A DNA stretch of 64,000 bases from Epiperipatus broadwayi (GCA_028023455.1 JAQFVV010000514.1:186001-250000); one strand, 5' to 3'; numbered from the stretch's first letter, positions 8,262 through 19,940 are shown. Numbers and translations: made by a program. The notes: generated by a model not told the origin, from the sequence alone.

Positions 8262-10424
8262 TTAATTAGTCCATTGTTTAGAGAGAGCAAAACATGCCTC
8301 TCTTCTATTAATGGCATTAATGTCATTTGCTATATAGAAAGCTTCTTTAACTTTTCTTTTGGCATCATTTTTTTCTGTACAAATTATTTGGGCAGAACTA
8401 GGTTCAAATACATGGCCTGTAGCTGCTTGGTGGTCCCAGAATACTGATGATCCTTCATTTTTATTTTTGACCCTATTGTAGACATACCTATGTTGATAAA
8501 TTTTTGTGTTCAGGTTAGCCCGAATTTCACCATAATATGATGCATGGCAGCCTAATTGAGGGCATGCCATTTTATAGACCACATTAGGGGCTTGATCTCT
8601 ATCTGTTTTATCTTTAGCATTATTTATCAGCCGGTTAGTGTTGGGAGGTGTTCTGAAACTAAATTTAAAATTGTTAGCCAATGTTTTTGCAATATTTGGT
8701 GTTACATTAGGTACAAAAGGAATTGTTAGGTATTTCATATTGTCTTTAGGCAATTTATTTCTTAGTTTTCTATAAAATATTTTTATTTTCTGATTGATTG
8801 AATTAAGTTTGAAGCCTATGTTAGTCATTTCCTTTGTATATTTGTCTATATTGTTTTTCCTATCCGCTATATATTTACATAATTGGTGATTTCTAAAAAG
8901 GAACGCATTCATACCTGCCCATTTATATGTGTTGGGGGTGTTAGATTTTGGACTTGTGTAACCTCGTATGTGCAGTGGTTTAATCATCATTTTATAATCC
9001 AAGTGTGTATTCTCTCTTTTTATTAACAAGTCTAGGTATTTTATTTCTTGTTCCTTGTTTTCCTCTGTTCTACTAAGGGTTAATCCTGAGATGGCTTGAA
9101 ATTCATTTTGTATGTTAATAGTGGTGGAAGGTTTTGCTACAATAAAAATGTCATCAACATATCGAGAGTATATGAAAGTTGGATCCATTGTGAAATATTT
9201 TGGAAGAATTTGGTTCTCATAATGGTTTATGACAACACTAGAAACAACTCCACTCATAGGCAGTCCCATGGGCCAACCATCATTCATCACATAACATTTG
9301 TTTTCAAATTTAGCAACTATGTTGTTATCCAGCCACTTCAAAAATTCTATTATAAAATCAATTCGATTTTTTGGATAATTTTTGTTAATTAATTCATCTT
9401 TGATGATGGTAATGGATTTATTTCTGTTAATAGAGCCATAAAGTTCATTAACATCGCATACAGTCATTTTGTGTTCCAAATTTATTTTAACATTTTTTAT
9501 TCTTTCCACGAATTCAAATGAAGATTTGATAGTGTGGTTTCCAAATCCCAGGGAATCTATAAGCCATAGGTTAATCATTTTTACAGTTTGGAAATAGTGG
9601 ACGCCTCCAAAGTCGAGCATTAATCTAAGAGGAGAGTTTTCTTTATGCAATTTTATGTTGGCAAACATTCTAGGAGGTATGGAAGATGATGGATATATTC
9701 GAAAATATTCAGCCCTAGACAATGTTTTATCTTTATGAGATCTTAATATATTGGATATAAATCTATCTTTGTTGATTTTATTATTGTTTTCAGTTATGCA
9801 TATGAACTTAAGTTTATTGATCTGTTCTTCCATTTTGTTTGTATACTCAGCTCTTGAAATCAAGACGAATCTATTGCCTTTATCCTCTTTGATGCATACA
9901 ATTGAGTTACTTTCTAGAAATTGTTTAGTTTTATTTATTTTAACATTCCAATTGTTATGTTTGGGTAGTAAATTTTTATGTTTAATAATTTTTACAACCT
10001 GTTCGATAACTTTATCTCTGCTGGGTTCGTTTATAAGACCAACCTCGACATCCGCAATAATTTCCATTTTTGGTCTTGTCCACTGACCCCCAATAAACTT
10101 AGGCCCCAGTTCGAAAACGTTTCTAATTTCTTCCGGAGGATTTATCGTTGTTCTGTTTACGTATGTAACCGCTGTGTTGGTAGGCGCTATTTCTATGTTT
10201 TGCTTGCGTGCCAAAATTTTTAGTTTTTTCGTGAATTTAATTGTTAATTTCCGTTCTAGTTTATAACGCTTGTTAATAATGTAGTTGGGAATTACTCTGA
10301 GAGCGGTCAGTTTATCCCATCGCTTATTTTCTTTCTTTAGAGCATTTTTACACCCCTTTGTTATAATTGCAAGCAAATATTTTTGCGTTTTTCTAGTAAT
10401 AGCATCGTGATTATATATATACAT
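8262..10424 (-). CDS. Penelope-like element reverse transcriptase with GIY-YIG endonuclease
   Basis: An uninterrupted 720-codon frame, near the usual length for a PLE protein. Order of domains: N-terminal PLE region with LGPKF at 106-110; a DKG motif near 181; RT fingers; RT motif A (CDVNELYGSI, 323-332) with the first catalytic Asp; motif B (GWPMGLPMSG, 383-392); catalytic YVDD (422-425); a thumb and linker region; and a C-terminal GIY-YIG nuclease with VVYK at 615-618, YYGE at 630-633, Arg 635, a KEA Glu at 694 and an Asn at 706. The protein would copy its RNA into DNA by target-primed synthesis, the endonuclease nicking the target. It has no visible intron. The start is the first Met of the frame; an upstream start is not excluded. 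The lack of stops and preserved catalytic residues suggest a young, possibly active copy. Whether it is expressed cannot be seen. Confidence 0.95.
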   Translation of the reverse strand: MYIYNHDAITRKTQKYLLAIITKGCKNALKKENKRWDKLTALRVIPNYIINKRYKLERKLTIKFTKKLKILARKQNIEIAPTNTAVTYVNRTTINPPEEIRNVFELGPKFIGGQWTRPKMEIIADVEVGLINEPSRDKVIEQVVKIIKHKNLLPKHNNWNVKINKTKQFLESNSIVCIKEDKGNRFVLISRAEYTNKMEEQINKLKFICITENNNKINKDRFISNILRSHKDKTLSRAEYFRIYPSSSIPPRMFANIKLHKENSPLRLMLDFGGVHYFQTVKMINLWLIDSLGFGNHTIKSSFEFVERIKNVKINLEHKMTVCDVNELYGSINRNKSITIIKDELINKNYPKNRIDFIIEFLKWLDNNIVAKFENKCYVMNDGWPMGLPMSGVVSSVVINHYENQILPKYFTMDPTFIYSRYVDDIFIVAKPSTTINIQNEFQAISGLTLSRTEENKEQEIKYLDLLIKRENTHLDYKMMIKPLHIRGYTSPKSNTPNTYKWAGMNAFLFRNHQLCKYIADRKNNIDKYTKEMTNIGFKLNSINQKIKIFYRKLRNKLPKDNMKYLTIPFVPNVTPNIAKTLANNFKFSFRTPPNTNRLINNAKDKTDRDQAPNVVYKMACPQLGCHASYYGEIRANLNTKIYQHRYVYNRVKNKNEGSSVFWDHQAATGHVFEPSSAQIICTEKNDAKRKVKEAFYIANDINAINRREACFALSKQWTN

Positions 10425-10867
10425 CGGTTAATTTTTACTCTACAGCAATTTGGAATAATATTGTACTGTTGGCATTTTTAAAAAAATGAAAGTCTTTGAT
10501 TTAACGTTCCAATAGAATTACTTACCCTAGTAATCTGCCGTTGACAATCGAGTTGATTCATTTATGTAATAAAATGTTTTTACCAATATTTTGCGTTGTG
10601 TGCAATGAGTTTTTTTCTGCACACTTTCTTTTGGCTTAATAAAAATAAAAAAAATAAATTTTTAAAATTCCATGCAAAGGATTTTAATATTTAAACAGTA
10701 AGTCCTTTAATTAAATAAAATAAACACCACGCCCCCCCCCCCCCATTAAACAAATATAAATCACACTTAATTCTTGTAGGGCGCACTAATAAGAATAGGT
10801 ATGTTATTGTTAAATACTGTTAAGACTTAGGAACAAATGACAGCTTAGTATCAGCAAACCAATAAAT
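10425..10867. other. PLE 5' flank, non-coding
   Basis: Upstream side of the PLE gene. A 13-base C-run at 10732-10744. I find no second copy of the PLE tail here, so a terminal repeat is either absent, diverged or farther away. Confidence 0.5.
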
Positions 10868-10878
10868 ATGCTTTCTGT

Positions 10879-10962
10879 CAAGCATTGGTGGTCGAGAGAT
10901 CAGCGACAGCAGCTGTCCCAGGTTAGCAGGCTGATGCTATGACCCATGAGAAAAAAAAAAAC
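10879..10962 (+). repeat. tRNA-derived SINE copy with internal deletion
   Basis: TCAAGCATTGGTGGTCGAG start, missing the CTTACAAGCAG segment and most of the B box, ending ATGACCCATGAG plus an A-run. Flanks share ATGCTTTCTGTCA (10868-10880 and 10963-10975), a target-site duplication that overlaps the SINE start. Confidence 0.83.
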
Positions 10963-10975
10963 ATGCTTTCTGTCA

Positions 10976-12170
10976 TCTTTTACATTGGCCTTTATCACAG
11001 TTAACTAGTCGATTATATGTATTGGCTATTGCATATAATAGTACTACTACTAATAAAAATTGAATAATCTTACTACTTGGGAATTCATAAGAAATTTCAG
11101 AATTGGAATCAATCTGAGGTTTTTATATCCCACGACTGTGCTAAAACAATGGACTATTGTTTATATTGGTGCTCGGGATAAATCATCCACAAAGAAGAAC
11201 GGCCAAATATAATTTAAAAAAAATTAAATATTTGGTCTGAGTTATCATTTTACAAGGAAAATAGAACTTAAAGCTTCATTCTACTGTAGAAACCTTTATT
11301 ATAAGCTTGGGTAATAAGACACCAGAGGGATAATGCTATCATATCACGATTCCTGTATAAATTTCTGACATCTAACTTTCATCAGGGAGACTTTGGATCA
11401 GAAATTGAAACAAATGCATTTATTCAAGCTTATATTAGATGGTTGTGGAGTATACTGAAAATAATTCTGTTAGAAGAGTGTACTAGGTTTGATCAGAGAA
11501 ATATGATGTTTTATTGGAGTAGACCTAAAGCTTTCGGAATTTCCTTTTTCTTAACATATTAGTTTTCAAACTCACGTGTGTTTATTTAGTAGCTGGACAC
11601 AATGAAATAATTTTTCTACTTAAAACTTTATTCGAGTCTGTTTACATTTTTCTTAACTTTTAAAATAATTTCAAAGAATTTATTTTTTAATTTGTAAATA
11701 AACAACAAATTTTATTTAATTTTATAATTTAAAATTTAAAAAAAAAAGTGCATGTTTTGTTATGAACAACTGGAAAAATAATTTCATTTTTTATTCAAAA
11801 ATTTCTTATAATCAACAACTTTTAATATCAACAATTTTTTTTCTCTCCCTAAAGATATATTCTTGAAACATTTTTTTTGTAATCAACTCGATTTTTTTTA
11901 AAAAAAAAAAAAAAAAATCAAAAATAATTTTGAACCAGTTTGTTGCATTTAAAATGATGATAAAACAAAACAATTTTATTCCATTGGCCAAGCTAAAAAA
12001 TGTTTTCACCTTTCACAGTTGGGTATTGATCCAGGAACATTTAGTTTTTTTTTTTTTCTAAGTCTGTTCGTTCAACATTGTTAAACTTTAAAAAAAAAAG
12101 ATATTATGTGACCATCATTTCATATGCTTATGCAGGCTGTTAATAACTTTAATAGTTTTATATTCAAATA
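10976..12170. other. AT-rich non-coding stretch
   Basis: Contains a T8-A17 palindromic run at 11891-11916 and a T-run near 12045-12057. The short open frame at 11812-12009 is a by-product of low complexity. No gene recognised. Confidence 0.5.
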
Positions 12171-12400
12171 AATAGGTAAAAAGTGGCTGTTGGAGAGTGG
12201 CATTACATCCTAAGATTTAGATGCAGTACTCCTGAATCCAAGGCTCCTCACTAATGAAAGCCACAAGCTAGAAATTAGTCTGGGATATTGAAAGAATAGG
12301 CACTAGATAGGGATTTTATGCACAAATCTTTTCACATCCTGTGATTACTAAGATTTGCAGTTGGTGGCACTACTATACGGAGAGTTTGCTACAGTATATT
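12171..12400 (+). mobile_element. FB1 foldback element, 5'-truncated copy
   Basis: Matches the FB1 consensus from the GTGGCTG block through CACTAATGAAAGCC...AGAAAT (a decayed hammerhead-like core), GCACTAGATAGGG and TTTTATGCACAA to a right arm with GGCACTACTATACGGAGAG. It lacks the left arm and the A-rich junction. It ends about 10 bp before the LINE frame at 12411. Confidence 0.75.
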
Positions 12401-12410
12401 TGTACAAAAG

Positions 12411-12854
12411 ATGGATGATTGTGTTAAGAGGATTGTTGAGTGTTGTAGTATTAAGGAATGGGATAAAAGAATAGATTTATTAATAAAGAATAGGGAGTTA
12501 GAGAGATGGAGAAATAGTATGGAGAGTAAAAAGAGTTTAAATATATATAGAAATAAACAGAATATTAGGTGGGAGTTAATATATGATAATAGTAAGGAAA
12601 GTTGTTTATTGTTTAAGGCGCGAACAGGATCTTTAGCAACAAGAGAATATATATGTAAATGGAAAAATATGGATGATTTAGTCTTTAAATTATGTAAGGA
12701 AGGAATAGAAAATATTAGGCATCTGTTAATTGAATGTAAATACTTGAAAACAGAAAGGGCACATATAATGAAGTTATGGAAGAATAAATATGAAAAAAGT
12801 GATTATACAGAAGGTGGATTAATGATTTTTATGCTGGATTTGGAAAAAAGATAA
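12411..12854 (+). pseudogene. LINE-type ORF2 C-terminal remnant (family LB)
   Basis: A 147-codon open frame with no catalytic RT motif. Its middle (about residues 65-115: ARTGSLATREYICKW..., then C, then IRHLLIECKYLKTERA) has the layout of the region after the RT in non-LTR retrotransposon proteins, where a LRTG-like start is followed by a C...E..H.L..C finger-like motif. The clade is not recognised. Start codon probably fortuitous; the upstream part was lost where FB1 now lies. The 3' UTR continues to about 13037, and a separate copy of that UTR sits at 17587-17714. Likely dead, although the frame is still open. Confidence 0.6.
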
Positions 12855-13040
12855 TGGAGATTTATATATAAAGGTTATAGAGTTGACAAAGATTATGTTG
12901 TGGAAATGGGATGGAGCAGAATATGAGAAAACTTAGACTGGGGAGTGTAAAATTAAGTAGCTAACAGGTTTCTCTGGCATAATTGCTGAGAGATTCTTGA
13001 CTTCGTTTAAGAAGAAGCTACAGTACATCACATCACATTA
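12855..13040 (+). repeat. 3' UTR and tail of LINE family LB
   Basis: Segment 12918-13037 (from GAATATGAGAAAACTTA to the CATCACATCACA tail) is repeated at 17587-17714 inside a hAT pseudogene. The short tandem tail (CATCA)n is the likely LINE 3' terminus. Confidence 0.68.
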
Positions 13041-13497
13041 CTGTTGTTAAAAGACGATAATATTATTTAATTTATTTATACATTAGTCTTCTTTTTGTTA
13101 ATATTTTATTTTAGTGAGTATTTAGTTAACTATTGCCATTTTACATCCATTTTTTGCAATGTTCAAATTCTATGGAATAATGTCAATGTTTTGATTGTTA
13201 CCCGCTCTTCTTCAGGAATTTAAACAAAAAAAAAATATACATTACATCAGTTACTAAAATATTATGAATTTTGTATTTTATATAAATTCAGTTCTATTGT
13301 ATATACATTATACATTAAATGCCAACTCTGCCATGAGATGTTTTGCACTTGAAAAGACTATCCTTGATAGGGAAATTATTTTTGTAATTAAACTTTTGCT
13401 AGTGATTTAATTGTGAATTGTTGTATATCATGCATTATATACAATATAATTATATACACAACTTTTCATTTCTTCTTTTTCTTTTTAAATTATAGCT
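13041..13497. other. AT-rich non-coding stretch
   Basis: No gene or repeat recognised. Confidence 0.5.
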
Positions 13498-13507
13498 CCA
13501 TGATAAT

Positions 13508-13577
13508 AAATATATAAAATCACATTCCTCCTACAAGTTTTTAAAAAGAAAAAGGAGGAATGTGGATTTTATATATT
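13508..13577. repeat. Perfect hairpin, ~25-bp arms
   Basis: Arms AAATATATAAAATCACATTC... and its complement flank a ~20-nt A-rich loop (13533-13552). One mismatch seen. Could be the end of a small MITE-like element or a strong DNA/RNA hairpin; no gene context. Confidence 0.75.
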
Positions 13578-13728
13578 TGTTATATACAATATACCTCAAT
13601 ATATTATATAAGTATAATAACTATAATAGAAATGACGAATTTATATAAAATATAAAAGTATATACAAGCGCTTTAACACATTGGATGAAGAAGCTGTTAA
13701 GAAAACAATCAAAGTAAATTAATGTATG

Positions 13729-13930
13729 CTAAGCGCTTTCGAGGTTTGTCCCTAGTAATCATAACCTAAACCGATTTTAAATCATTGTTGTGATATTGAT
13801 AAATGGTAATGTATGCATATGCAAATTAACTTGTCCATTTTCTCGAGATAGTGAAACATGCGTCACATCTATTGATCATGTTGTCATCGTTGATGATAAA
13901 ATACGCTTCTTTTATCTTGCTTTTGTAAAA
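13729..13930 (-). pseudogene. PLE 3' end fragment (same family as 8262-10424)
   Basis: The minus strand from 13918 down to the stop at 13826-13828 encodes KIKEAYFIINDDNMINRCDA, then CFTISRKWTS, which matches the last ~30 residues of the intact PLE (KVKEAFYIANDINAINRREA, then CFALSKQWTN). After the stop the same tail follows, including CCTCGAAAGCGCTTAGC at 13731-13747. 5'-truncated at about 13930. Confidence 0.85.
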
Positions 13931-14057
13931 TTTACATAATAATGCTATATATAATTTAATGTTGAAGTCCTTAAAGAAGATGGTTAGATAATTGAAGTGT
14001 TGATATTTAACAACATTTGAATATTACAAAAATTAGGTATAAAGAGAAGGTAGTTTA

Positions 14058-14060
<3 letters not shown>

Positions 14061-14137
<77 letters not shown>

Positions 14138-14162
14138 CAACAATAATAATAATAATAATAAT
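14061..14162. repeat. (AAT)n microsatellite
   Basis: About 34 units with three AAC interruptions at about 14132-14140. Confidence 0.98.
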
Positions 14163-14308
14163 TTTTATAAAGAAATGGATGATTTTACTACAGATTTACA
14201 GTATATATATATCTGTTAGTATAGGTATTGAGATAAACTACATTTAAACTGTATATGCAGGTCACATCCACATAGATATATAAAGATCTACAACATCTTG
14301 TTATATAT

Positions 14309-16060
14309 CAGAGGTGGACAAACATGGGGTCTATGAGAGCTGTATACCGATTTTTCATATATTATAAAAAGTTACACCATATTATTAAGTACACAAAAAT
14401 GAATACATACAGTCAAATTTTTTTAACTTAATTATATGATGACATATTCTACACAAGTTTTAAGTGCTATATAAAATATATAAGAAAATATAATTAAGAG
14501 AAATAAATAAATAAAATAATTATTTCAAAATTTTAATAATAAAAATAAAATATAATAACACAAATTCATTAACAAAACATATAACATTTAATGAATACCT
14601 TTGATCAAATCTTAGAAATTTGGGGTATAATTTGTTAAAACTGATCACAGCAATAGTGATTGGTCAATTGTGAATGATATTTCAACTTCATGAACTTTAT
14701 TATAGGTAGAGTACAATGATTCACAGCAATATGTTGTACCAACAAATTTGAAATTAGATCGCAAGCATCTCCGTTAAGTGTGGATATTTTGATTCTCGTA
14801 TGAGTTTCCGAAATTCAATTAGAGAATTAGATTTGCAGTTCATTATTCTCTTTTATTTTTAATAACTCCAATTCCACAGATGTTTTTTCAACAAGTCTTA
14901 TTTCGGAAATTGGAACACAAATAAATAGGATCACAAAATATGCAAACATAGATTTGGAATTTTTCAAATCTTCAAACCTACATTTGAAATCCGCTTGAAA
15001 TTTTTCCAATTTTTCTTTTCTTCCAAAGAGTAAGCTTGTGGTTTAAGACCTGTAGAGGTCCCTACTATCGCATGTTTAAACGCATGTGCTTGAGGCTACA
15101 GCCTTAATAAATATTACTTTTATATTTGTCTAATTTTTCATCTTTGATATTAATTACATTGGCTTTTACTCAGGGAAAATGATTAAATATTCTGAACTTA
15201 AGATTGTGCACAAAACGCTGAAGTTTAGCTTCAAAACTAAATACTGCTTGTGACAAGTAACTAATCATTTTTCTATTCCTTGTGAAGTCAGATTAAGTGT
15301 TTGCAAATGTTCCATAAATTTCATAAAGAACATTAAGTCAGAAGGATAAGTTTTATTTTCTAATTCTGAGTATTTTCTCCCCCCTTTTTGCTTTAAAAAT
15401 GTTATGATAGGATTTAGGAATTCCACAAAATAGCTCAAAACATTCTAAATTAGCAGCTATCTTATAACAGACCATAAGAAGAGATCATTGGGCAATTCAT
15501 CTGTTTTATCATTTAAATCTTCTAAAAAGTTCTAAATTGATTATGTGTGTTGACATTTGTTCTGATTAAATTCATAATCTGTGAAACAATCTTCTATACA
15601 TTTTTTCATATTTGAAGTACTTTGCTATGTTCACAGTAAGTTATGCGGTGAAAAGATTCAAAATGTGGAATTTTAGGACTGCTATTTAAAATACCAATAA
15701 GATTTAACTTTTTTCTATTATTGCAGTGACTCTGTCAGTTATAACACTTACAAGTTTATCAAGAGATAATTCAAACTTGTTCATTATTTCAACAAAAACA
15801 TTTTTGACATCAATACTGTGAGTTGTTTCAATGAAGCTAGTAGGTCTAACAATTATTTCTTCACATTTACATCTGCAGATACATAGCAGACAAAAACAGC
15901 CAATTGTAGAACATCCTAAATGTCTGCATACTTACTGACAGCAAAACCAAATGCTATACATTTTGTCCAAATCGTATATTAAATTATTTTTTAACATTTT
16001 TTACTAATTTCACTAATACAATGCTCAACTGTACCATGTGACATAATGTACTGTTTATTG
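14309..16060 (-). pseudogene. hAT transposase remnant (ZBED/FAM200-like), minus strand
   Basis: The minus strand holds broken pieces of a hAT transposase. At 15271-15320: MEHLQTLNLTSQGIEK, the LNxxLQG block of this family. At 14827-15009: QADFKCRFEDLKNSKS and VELELLKIKENNELQ, the RFxDFxx and LxxELIxLQxNxxL blocks. At 14773-14820: EFRKLIRESKYPHLTE. Many stops and frameshifts. CAGAGGTGGACAAAC at 14309 looks like a hAT terminal sequence, but I could not find its partner. These genes encode DNA transposases that cut and paste with an RNase-H-like fold; this copy is dead. Confidence 0.7.
15028..15075. repeat. Short repeat shared with 42497-42545
   Basis: AAGCTTGTGGTTTAAGACC and the following TGTAGAGGTCCCTA match, in reverse orientation, the segment at 42503-42541. 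It includes the palindrome GACCTGTAGAGGTC. Family unknown; it lies inside the hAT remnant. Confidence 0.55.
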
Positions 16061-16308
16061 TACAATGGGTATTAAAGATAAATGAGGAAAAGGAAGGAGA
16101 TTGCTTATTAGGGATGGGAAACTATGGCCCATGGGCCAGATGCAGCCTGTTTAGAGGTTCTATCTGGCCCATGCAGATTTTAAAACAATAGTATAGAATT
16201 TTTTCAATTTCATTTTTTTAAAAAAAAATTCATTTAAGGACCTGTTCTATTTTTTGCATATGTGAAAAATATCCATAGAAATTTGAATATTTTTTGCATA
16301 TGCAAAAG

Positions 16309-16590
16309 TTATTAAATAGGCAAAACTCTCCATACAGTAGTGCCACCCTGTACCAACCAGAGTAATCAATGGATGCCAGAAGGCTTGTGCATAAAATCCC
16401 CATCTAGTGCCTACTCATACAATATCCCCAGACTAGTTTCTGGCTTGTGGCCTTAGTCAGTGAGGAGCCTTGGATCTGAGAGCATCCATTGATTACTCTG
16501 GTTGGCACAGGGTGACACTACTGTATGGAGAGTTTTGCCTGTTTAATAACAGTTATGTGCTAGCATAAGAGATGGTGGTCATGTGATGTT
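16309..16590 (-). mobile_element. FB1 foldback element
   Basis: 58-bp arms (GGCAAAACTCTCCATACAG... on the left, its complement on the right ending GAGAGTTTTGCC) surround the FB1 body on the minus strand. The core reads CTGACTA instead of CTGANGA, so it is mutated. On the right it has the one-sided FB1 extension (AACAGTTATGTGCTAGCATA, then CATGTGATG). The flanks (16278-16299 and 16655-16676) are also inverted copies of each other around GCATATGCAAAAGTT, so the palindrome extends beyond the element. No clean target-site duplication seen. Confidence 0.85.
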
Positions 16591-17049
16591 TAGTGGTTTA
16601 ACACCAATCCTGCAAAATATAGTTGTGAGAATTTATATGGAAATTGATTTAAAAACTTTTGCATGTGCAAAAAAATCCTAATAAATATGCATAAAACCCT
16701 AATAAATATGCATAAAATTAATAAAATAAAAACAAGATTTTGAGAGAAGAATTTGAATTTATTGTTTACAAGTTTATATTAACAATGATAGAGGTGCTAA
16801 TAGATGTCCACATTTCCATATCAAAAACAATCAGTTTGGGAATATGCACAAAGCATATGGGAAGATGGTGGACAGACCAACACATTTCAACTTGATAAAT
16901 ATTGAATGTTAGTGTCATAGTGGTGAAATGATTAAAAAGTATTATTGGTGTTGGTGCTTGTTAATTTTATTGTGGATATTCATAAAATATTTCAACCCCA
17001 AATGTCTACTAAAAAATGTAAAATTGATTCAGAGTGAAGTGTTTTCAAA

Positions 17050-18830
17050 GATGAATGGACCTGGAAGTACTTTTTCACAGTTGTGTCTCATCTGCAATGA
17101 AACCATAACAGTCTTCAAAGAATAAAACATTTCCTACCACTCACTTCTAAGTATAAAAATTTCAATTACAAAACAATGTCTGATTATGAAAGGAAATGAA
17201 AACCAGATCTTTGAAAAAAATTATCAGGTCACCAAAATTTTAAGAAAATAAATAGTTCTCAGAAAGCAGCTGCACTTGCAGATTATATTGTAGCATATAA
17301 TATTGCTAAAAATAATAAAGCTCTCTCTGATGGTTAGTTTGGTAAACACTGTATGCTCCAAGTTTATGATGTTTTATATCCTGACAAGAAAAAGGATTTT
17401 GAAACTGTAAGCTTATCTCAAAAAACTGTTAAATAAAAATCTGACATTATGATTGGAGTCAAAGATTGGTCAATTTAAATTATGCTCAATTGCTTGGATG
17501 AAAGTGCTGATATAAATGATACTGCTCAACTAGTGTTATTTATAAGAGGTGTTGGTGAAAACTTTTTTATTGCAGAGCAAGATAGAAGAATATGAGAAAA
17601 CTTAGGGTGGGGAATGGAAAGGGAAGTCAAAGTGGCTAACAGTGTTCTCTGGGCATAGTTGCTGAGAGATTCCTGACTCCATATAAGGAGAAGTCACAGT
17701 GCATCACATCACATGCTGAGAAATTGGCATGCATGCAGTTGTTAAAGGGAATAACAACAGGTTCTGATATTTTTCATGAATTTCTGGAAGGGCTTTCAAC
17801 TTTGAAAGTACCCAATGGAGCACAAGGTATAATGAAAAAAATGTGGATTTGTTGGGATCTTTAATCAAAAATATCCCAGGAACAATGATGTCTTTCTACG
17901 TTACATTAAACATTAAGACACCCAATGTAAATCTGCCTTGAATATGAAACCTGTGCTTGATGGAATCATGAAACTTTTAAGTATCATCTGATCTCGAGAG
18001 TGTATAGACAATTTCAAGATTTTCTTAAGTCAATGCAATCTGAATGCTCTGATGTGCTGTGTTACATGAAAGTAAGGTGACAGTGCAGGATGCATCTTTG
18101 AGTGAGTTTGGCAACCGAAAGACAAGATGGTGTCATTCTTCCACGAGAAACAGTGATTTATGGAATGTGAAGTGTTGGAAGATGTAGCATGGCTTTCCGG
18201 TTGCATTTTTAACAGATTATCTCTGTCACATGAACAAGTTAAATGTCAAAATGCAATGGGAAAAAATCAATTTCTTGATGATATTGGGGCCATCTCAGAA
18301 GTTTTAAATTACAACTTATTCTGTTTACTAATCAGCTAGCTAAGAATGAATTGTCTCACTTCCCATGATGAAAATAGCTCCAGTAAATAAAGACAACCGT
18401 AAGATCTACAAAGATGACCTGAGAAAACTTTATCTTCTAGACTTCAGTGCCATGGAAAAAGACTTGGATATTTTCAACATGCCTTTTAATGTGGACTGTG
18501 ATATAGTGAGACCAGTCTTGTGGCTTGAATTAATTGAAGTGCAATCTAACAATCACCTCAAACAATTGTTTCTCAGTGGCCGCCCAAAATTTTGAATTCT
18601 ACAAGTCTTTGTCGAAATCAAATTTTCCGATGTGATATCTCATGCCCAGAAAATTAGCACTATGTTTACTTCTTCCTATATACGTGAACAGGTGTTTTCT
18701 ACAATGAAACTTTTGAAAGAGTTGCATTAGAAACAGACTGGACAGATAAGCATTTAACTTTATTTCTCAGAATCAATACATTCCACTTTGAACCAGATTG
18801 AGGAACTTCTACATGTCTTTAGAAAGCAAG
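17050..18830 (+). pseudogene. hAT transposase pseudogene, GTF2IRD2/ZBED-like
   Basis: Pieces in order: CLICNETITVFKE near 17089-17123 (BED-type zinc-finger end); LDESADINDTAQLVLF near 17494-17545 (start of the RNase-H-like domain, with the first acidic residue in LDES); FHEFLEGLS near 17775; MEKDLDIFNMPFNVDCD near 18450-18510; LIEVQSNNHLKQLF near 18531-18570; VFSTMKLLKE near 18690-18720, the C-terminal hAT dimerisation block. Pieces are in different frames with many stops. The LINE tail at 17587-17714 interrupts it right after FFIAEQ. Non-functional. Family recognised from these blocks, not from a search. Confidence 0.78.
17587..17714 (+). mobile_element. LINE family LB 3' tail inserted in hAT pseudogene
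   Basis: Matches 12918-13037 over ~120 bp, from GAATATGAGAAAACTTAG to GCATCACATCACA. It splits the hAT reading between FFIAEQ and AEKLACMQL. A severely 5'-truncated LINE, or a SINE borrowing the LINE tail. Confidence 0.72.
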
Positions 18831-19215
18831 CACTGACGCCGAGAAAAAATTGCACATCATAAACAAGTTTGAATTGCTTAATAAAACAGTCTATTTGCCA
18901 AATTTTTTGAAAAAGCATGAAATAGAACATTTAGCTGATAGGAAAGCAACCACTAAAATGCCCAAATATACTTGTGATCACTCCATATGCGCATGTAGTT
19001 TTACAAGATTCGGTAGACGTCATGCAGTTCACCTATATATTTGATCACAATATGTAGATACCTACATCATGCAATTTCTAATAAAATAAGTAATAAAAAT
19101 GTTGGATAAAAATTTCTATCATATTACAAATTTTTGTGCAATAAAAAACAAATGTAAAATAATATCGGATTTCAATGGGAGCCACAATAGCCGTATTTGC
19201 CTCCCCCCCCCCCGT

Positions 19216-19940
19216 TGATATATATATAATCTATTTAAGATAGTAAATGGAATTAAAACTTTTTAACTATGATTATTTATATAAAACTTTAGATTTTTTT
19301 TTTTAAAATCAAAATAAAATGTCTATTTCGCCTTTCCTTTCTATTGTTTATTATTTTAAAACAAATATTTAATTTTTACATTTAAATATTGATAAAATAA
19401 TTATTCAACTCGCTTTATTTGTTATAATTTCGCCTCAGTATTGATTAATGCCAATTTTATCGTATTTACAGAAAATTAAATTCACAATAAAATATTGCCT
19501 TTTGACAATTTTTTTTTTAGAAAAACCTTCACATTTTAATAACGAAGTTTTTGTTGCTGTTGTTATTAAGTAACTCACTGTATATTATTTTTTATATTGT
19601 CATGCACACATGGCGTATATCATTTAAAATTGTATATTAGATTGTTAAATATTTTAATAATCAATTATTTTATACCTTATGTTTTGTGCATGGTTTAAGA
19701 GAGAGTGGTGAAAAACATTTTTCTGAAATGATTTCCAGTTGAGAAAATTAAAAAAAAAAATCTGTCAGAAGAAATGAGATATAGTGTTGAACCTATTATT
19801 TTGATACTTGAAAATCACATGACCTTTTAATCGATGTGGTTATAGTTTTTATTTCATAAAGAGAGATGTATAATTATGAAATGAGATTATCTAGTAAATG
19901 ATTTCCATATGTTGTTAATATATTTATGATTAATATATAC
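19216..19940. other. AT-rich non-coding stretch
   Basis: No gene or repeat recognised. Confidence 0.5.

Larger units (their letters stand above)
16110..19215 (+). mobile_element. Decayed hAT transposon with later insertions
   Basis: The left end GGGATGGGAAACTATGGCCC and following CATGGGCCAGATGCAGCC is typical of Charlie-like hAT termini. The transposase pseudogene occupies about 17050-18800. An FB1 element (16309-16590) and a LINE tail (17587-17714) inserted later. The right end is unclear, near a C-run at 19203-19213; no 8-bp duplication identified. Confidence 0.6.

Noticed and set aside
8193-10223. Four plus-strand open frames over the PLE
   Set aside because: They are antisense shadows of the PLE gene at 8262-10424.
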